From NCBI GenBank assembly GCA_021824055.1, contig JAKALV010000099.1:1-10597 (forward strand): a DNA stretch of 10,597 nucleotides, in the 5' to 3' direction. The stretch comes from Acidobacteriota bacterium. Lineage in GTDB: Bacteria > Acidobacteriota > Vicinamibacteria > Vicinamibacterales > SCN-69-37. Under the pieces are notes generated by a model. It was not told the DNA's origin and searched no databases. It saw only the letters and a list, made by a program, of their open reading frames with translations. This document shows positions 10,594-10,597 of this stretch, piece after piece (the first letter of the stretch is position 1; each line of letters begins with the position of its first letter). The position numbers and the translations under genes are program-made.

Positions 10594-10597
10594 ATGG
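10594..10597 (+). other. Probable start codon of the next gene (cut by window edge)
   Basis: ATGG are the last four bases. The call rests only on the upstream TACACT spacing; the protein cannot be identified. Confidence 0.3.

Overview
This is a GC-rich bacterial window with strong third-position G/C bias. The gene families, the dispersed-repeat style and several leaderless-looking gene starts suggest an Acidobacteriota-type soil genome (Vicinamibacteria-like). That placement is a judgement from experience; the window has no rRNA or other phylogenetic marker. No tRNA, rRNA, CRISPR array or transposase was seen.

Layout. (1) 1-960: the 3' end of a PQQ-dependent sugar dehydrogenase gene, a stem-loop repeat, then a VapBC-type toxin-antitoxin pair on the minus strand with an inverted-repeat operator over the antitoxin start. 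(2) 996-2903: a minus-strand unit of ispH plus a translationally coupled six-helix membrane protein, bracketed by two inverted copies of a 113-bp dispersed repeat about 87% identical. (3) 2904-3882, minus strand: greB, a small 73-aa ORF, and a nucleotidyltransferase gene cut short next to repeat copy B. (4) 3955-5835, plus strand: a secreted protein of unknown function and a membrane-anchored LACTB/class C beta-lactamase-like protein whose catalytic motifs are all altered. (5) 5837-6543: fused remnants of a VOC gene and a TPR gene, then a strong 36-bp-arm inverted repeat. (6) 6657-8288: an exported TPR-thioredoxin (TlpA-like) protein. (7) 8305-8951: a second VapBC pair. (8) 8968-9085: a small frameshifted ORF. 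(9) 9230-10570: an intact TPR gene followed 3 bp later by a VOC gene. (10) The promoter and first codon of one more gene at the right edge.

Most genes are unrelated housekeeping or accessory singletons. Three connections stand out. The remnants at 5837-6368 match the TPR-VOC pair at 9230-10570 but in the opposite order, as expected if a tandem array of the pair lost a segment. The promoters of ispH and of the LACTB-like gene carry the same kind of ACTTTGC-N3-GCAAAGT palindrome at the -10 region, suggesting a shared repressor encoded elsewhere. Several genes have a -10 hexamer only 6-7 nt before the start codon, implying leaderless transcripts. I found no clear multi-gene novel defence or biosynthetic system; the best leads are the degenerate enzyme, the shared operator, the rearranged pseudogenes and the inverted repeat pair.
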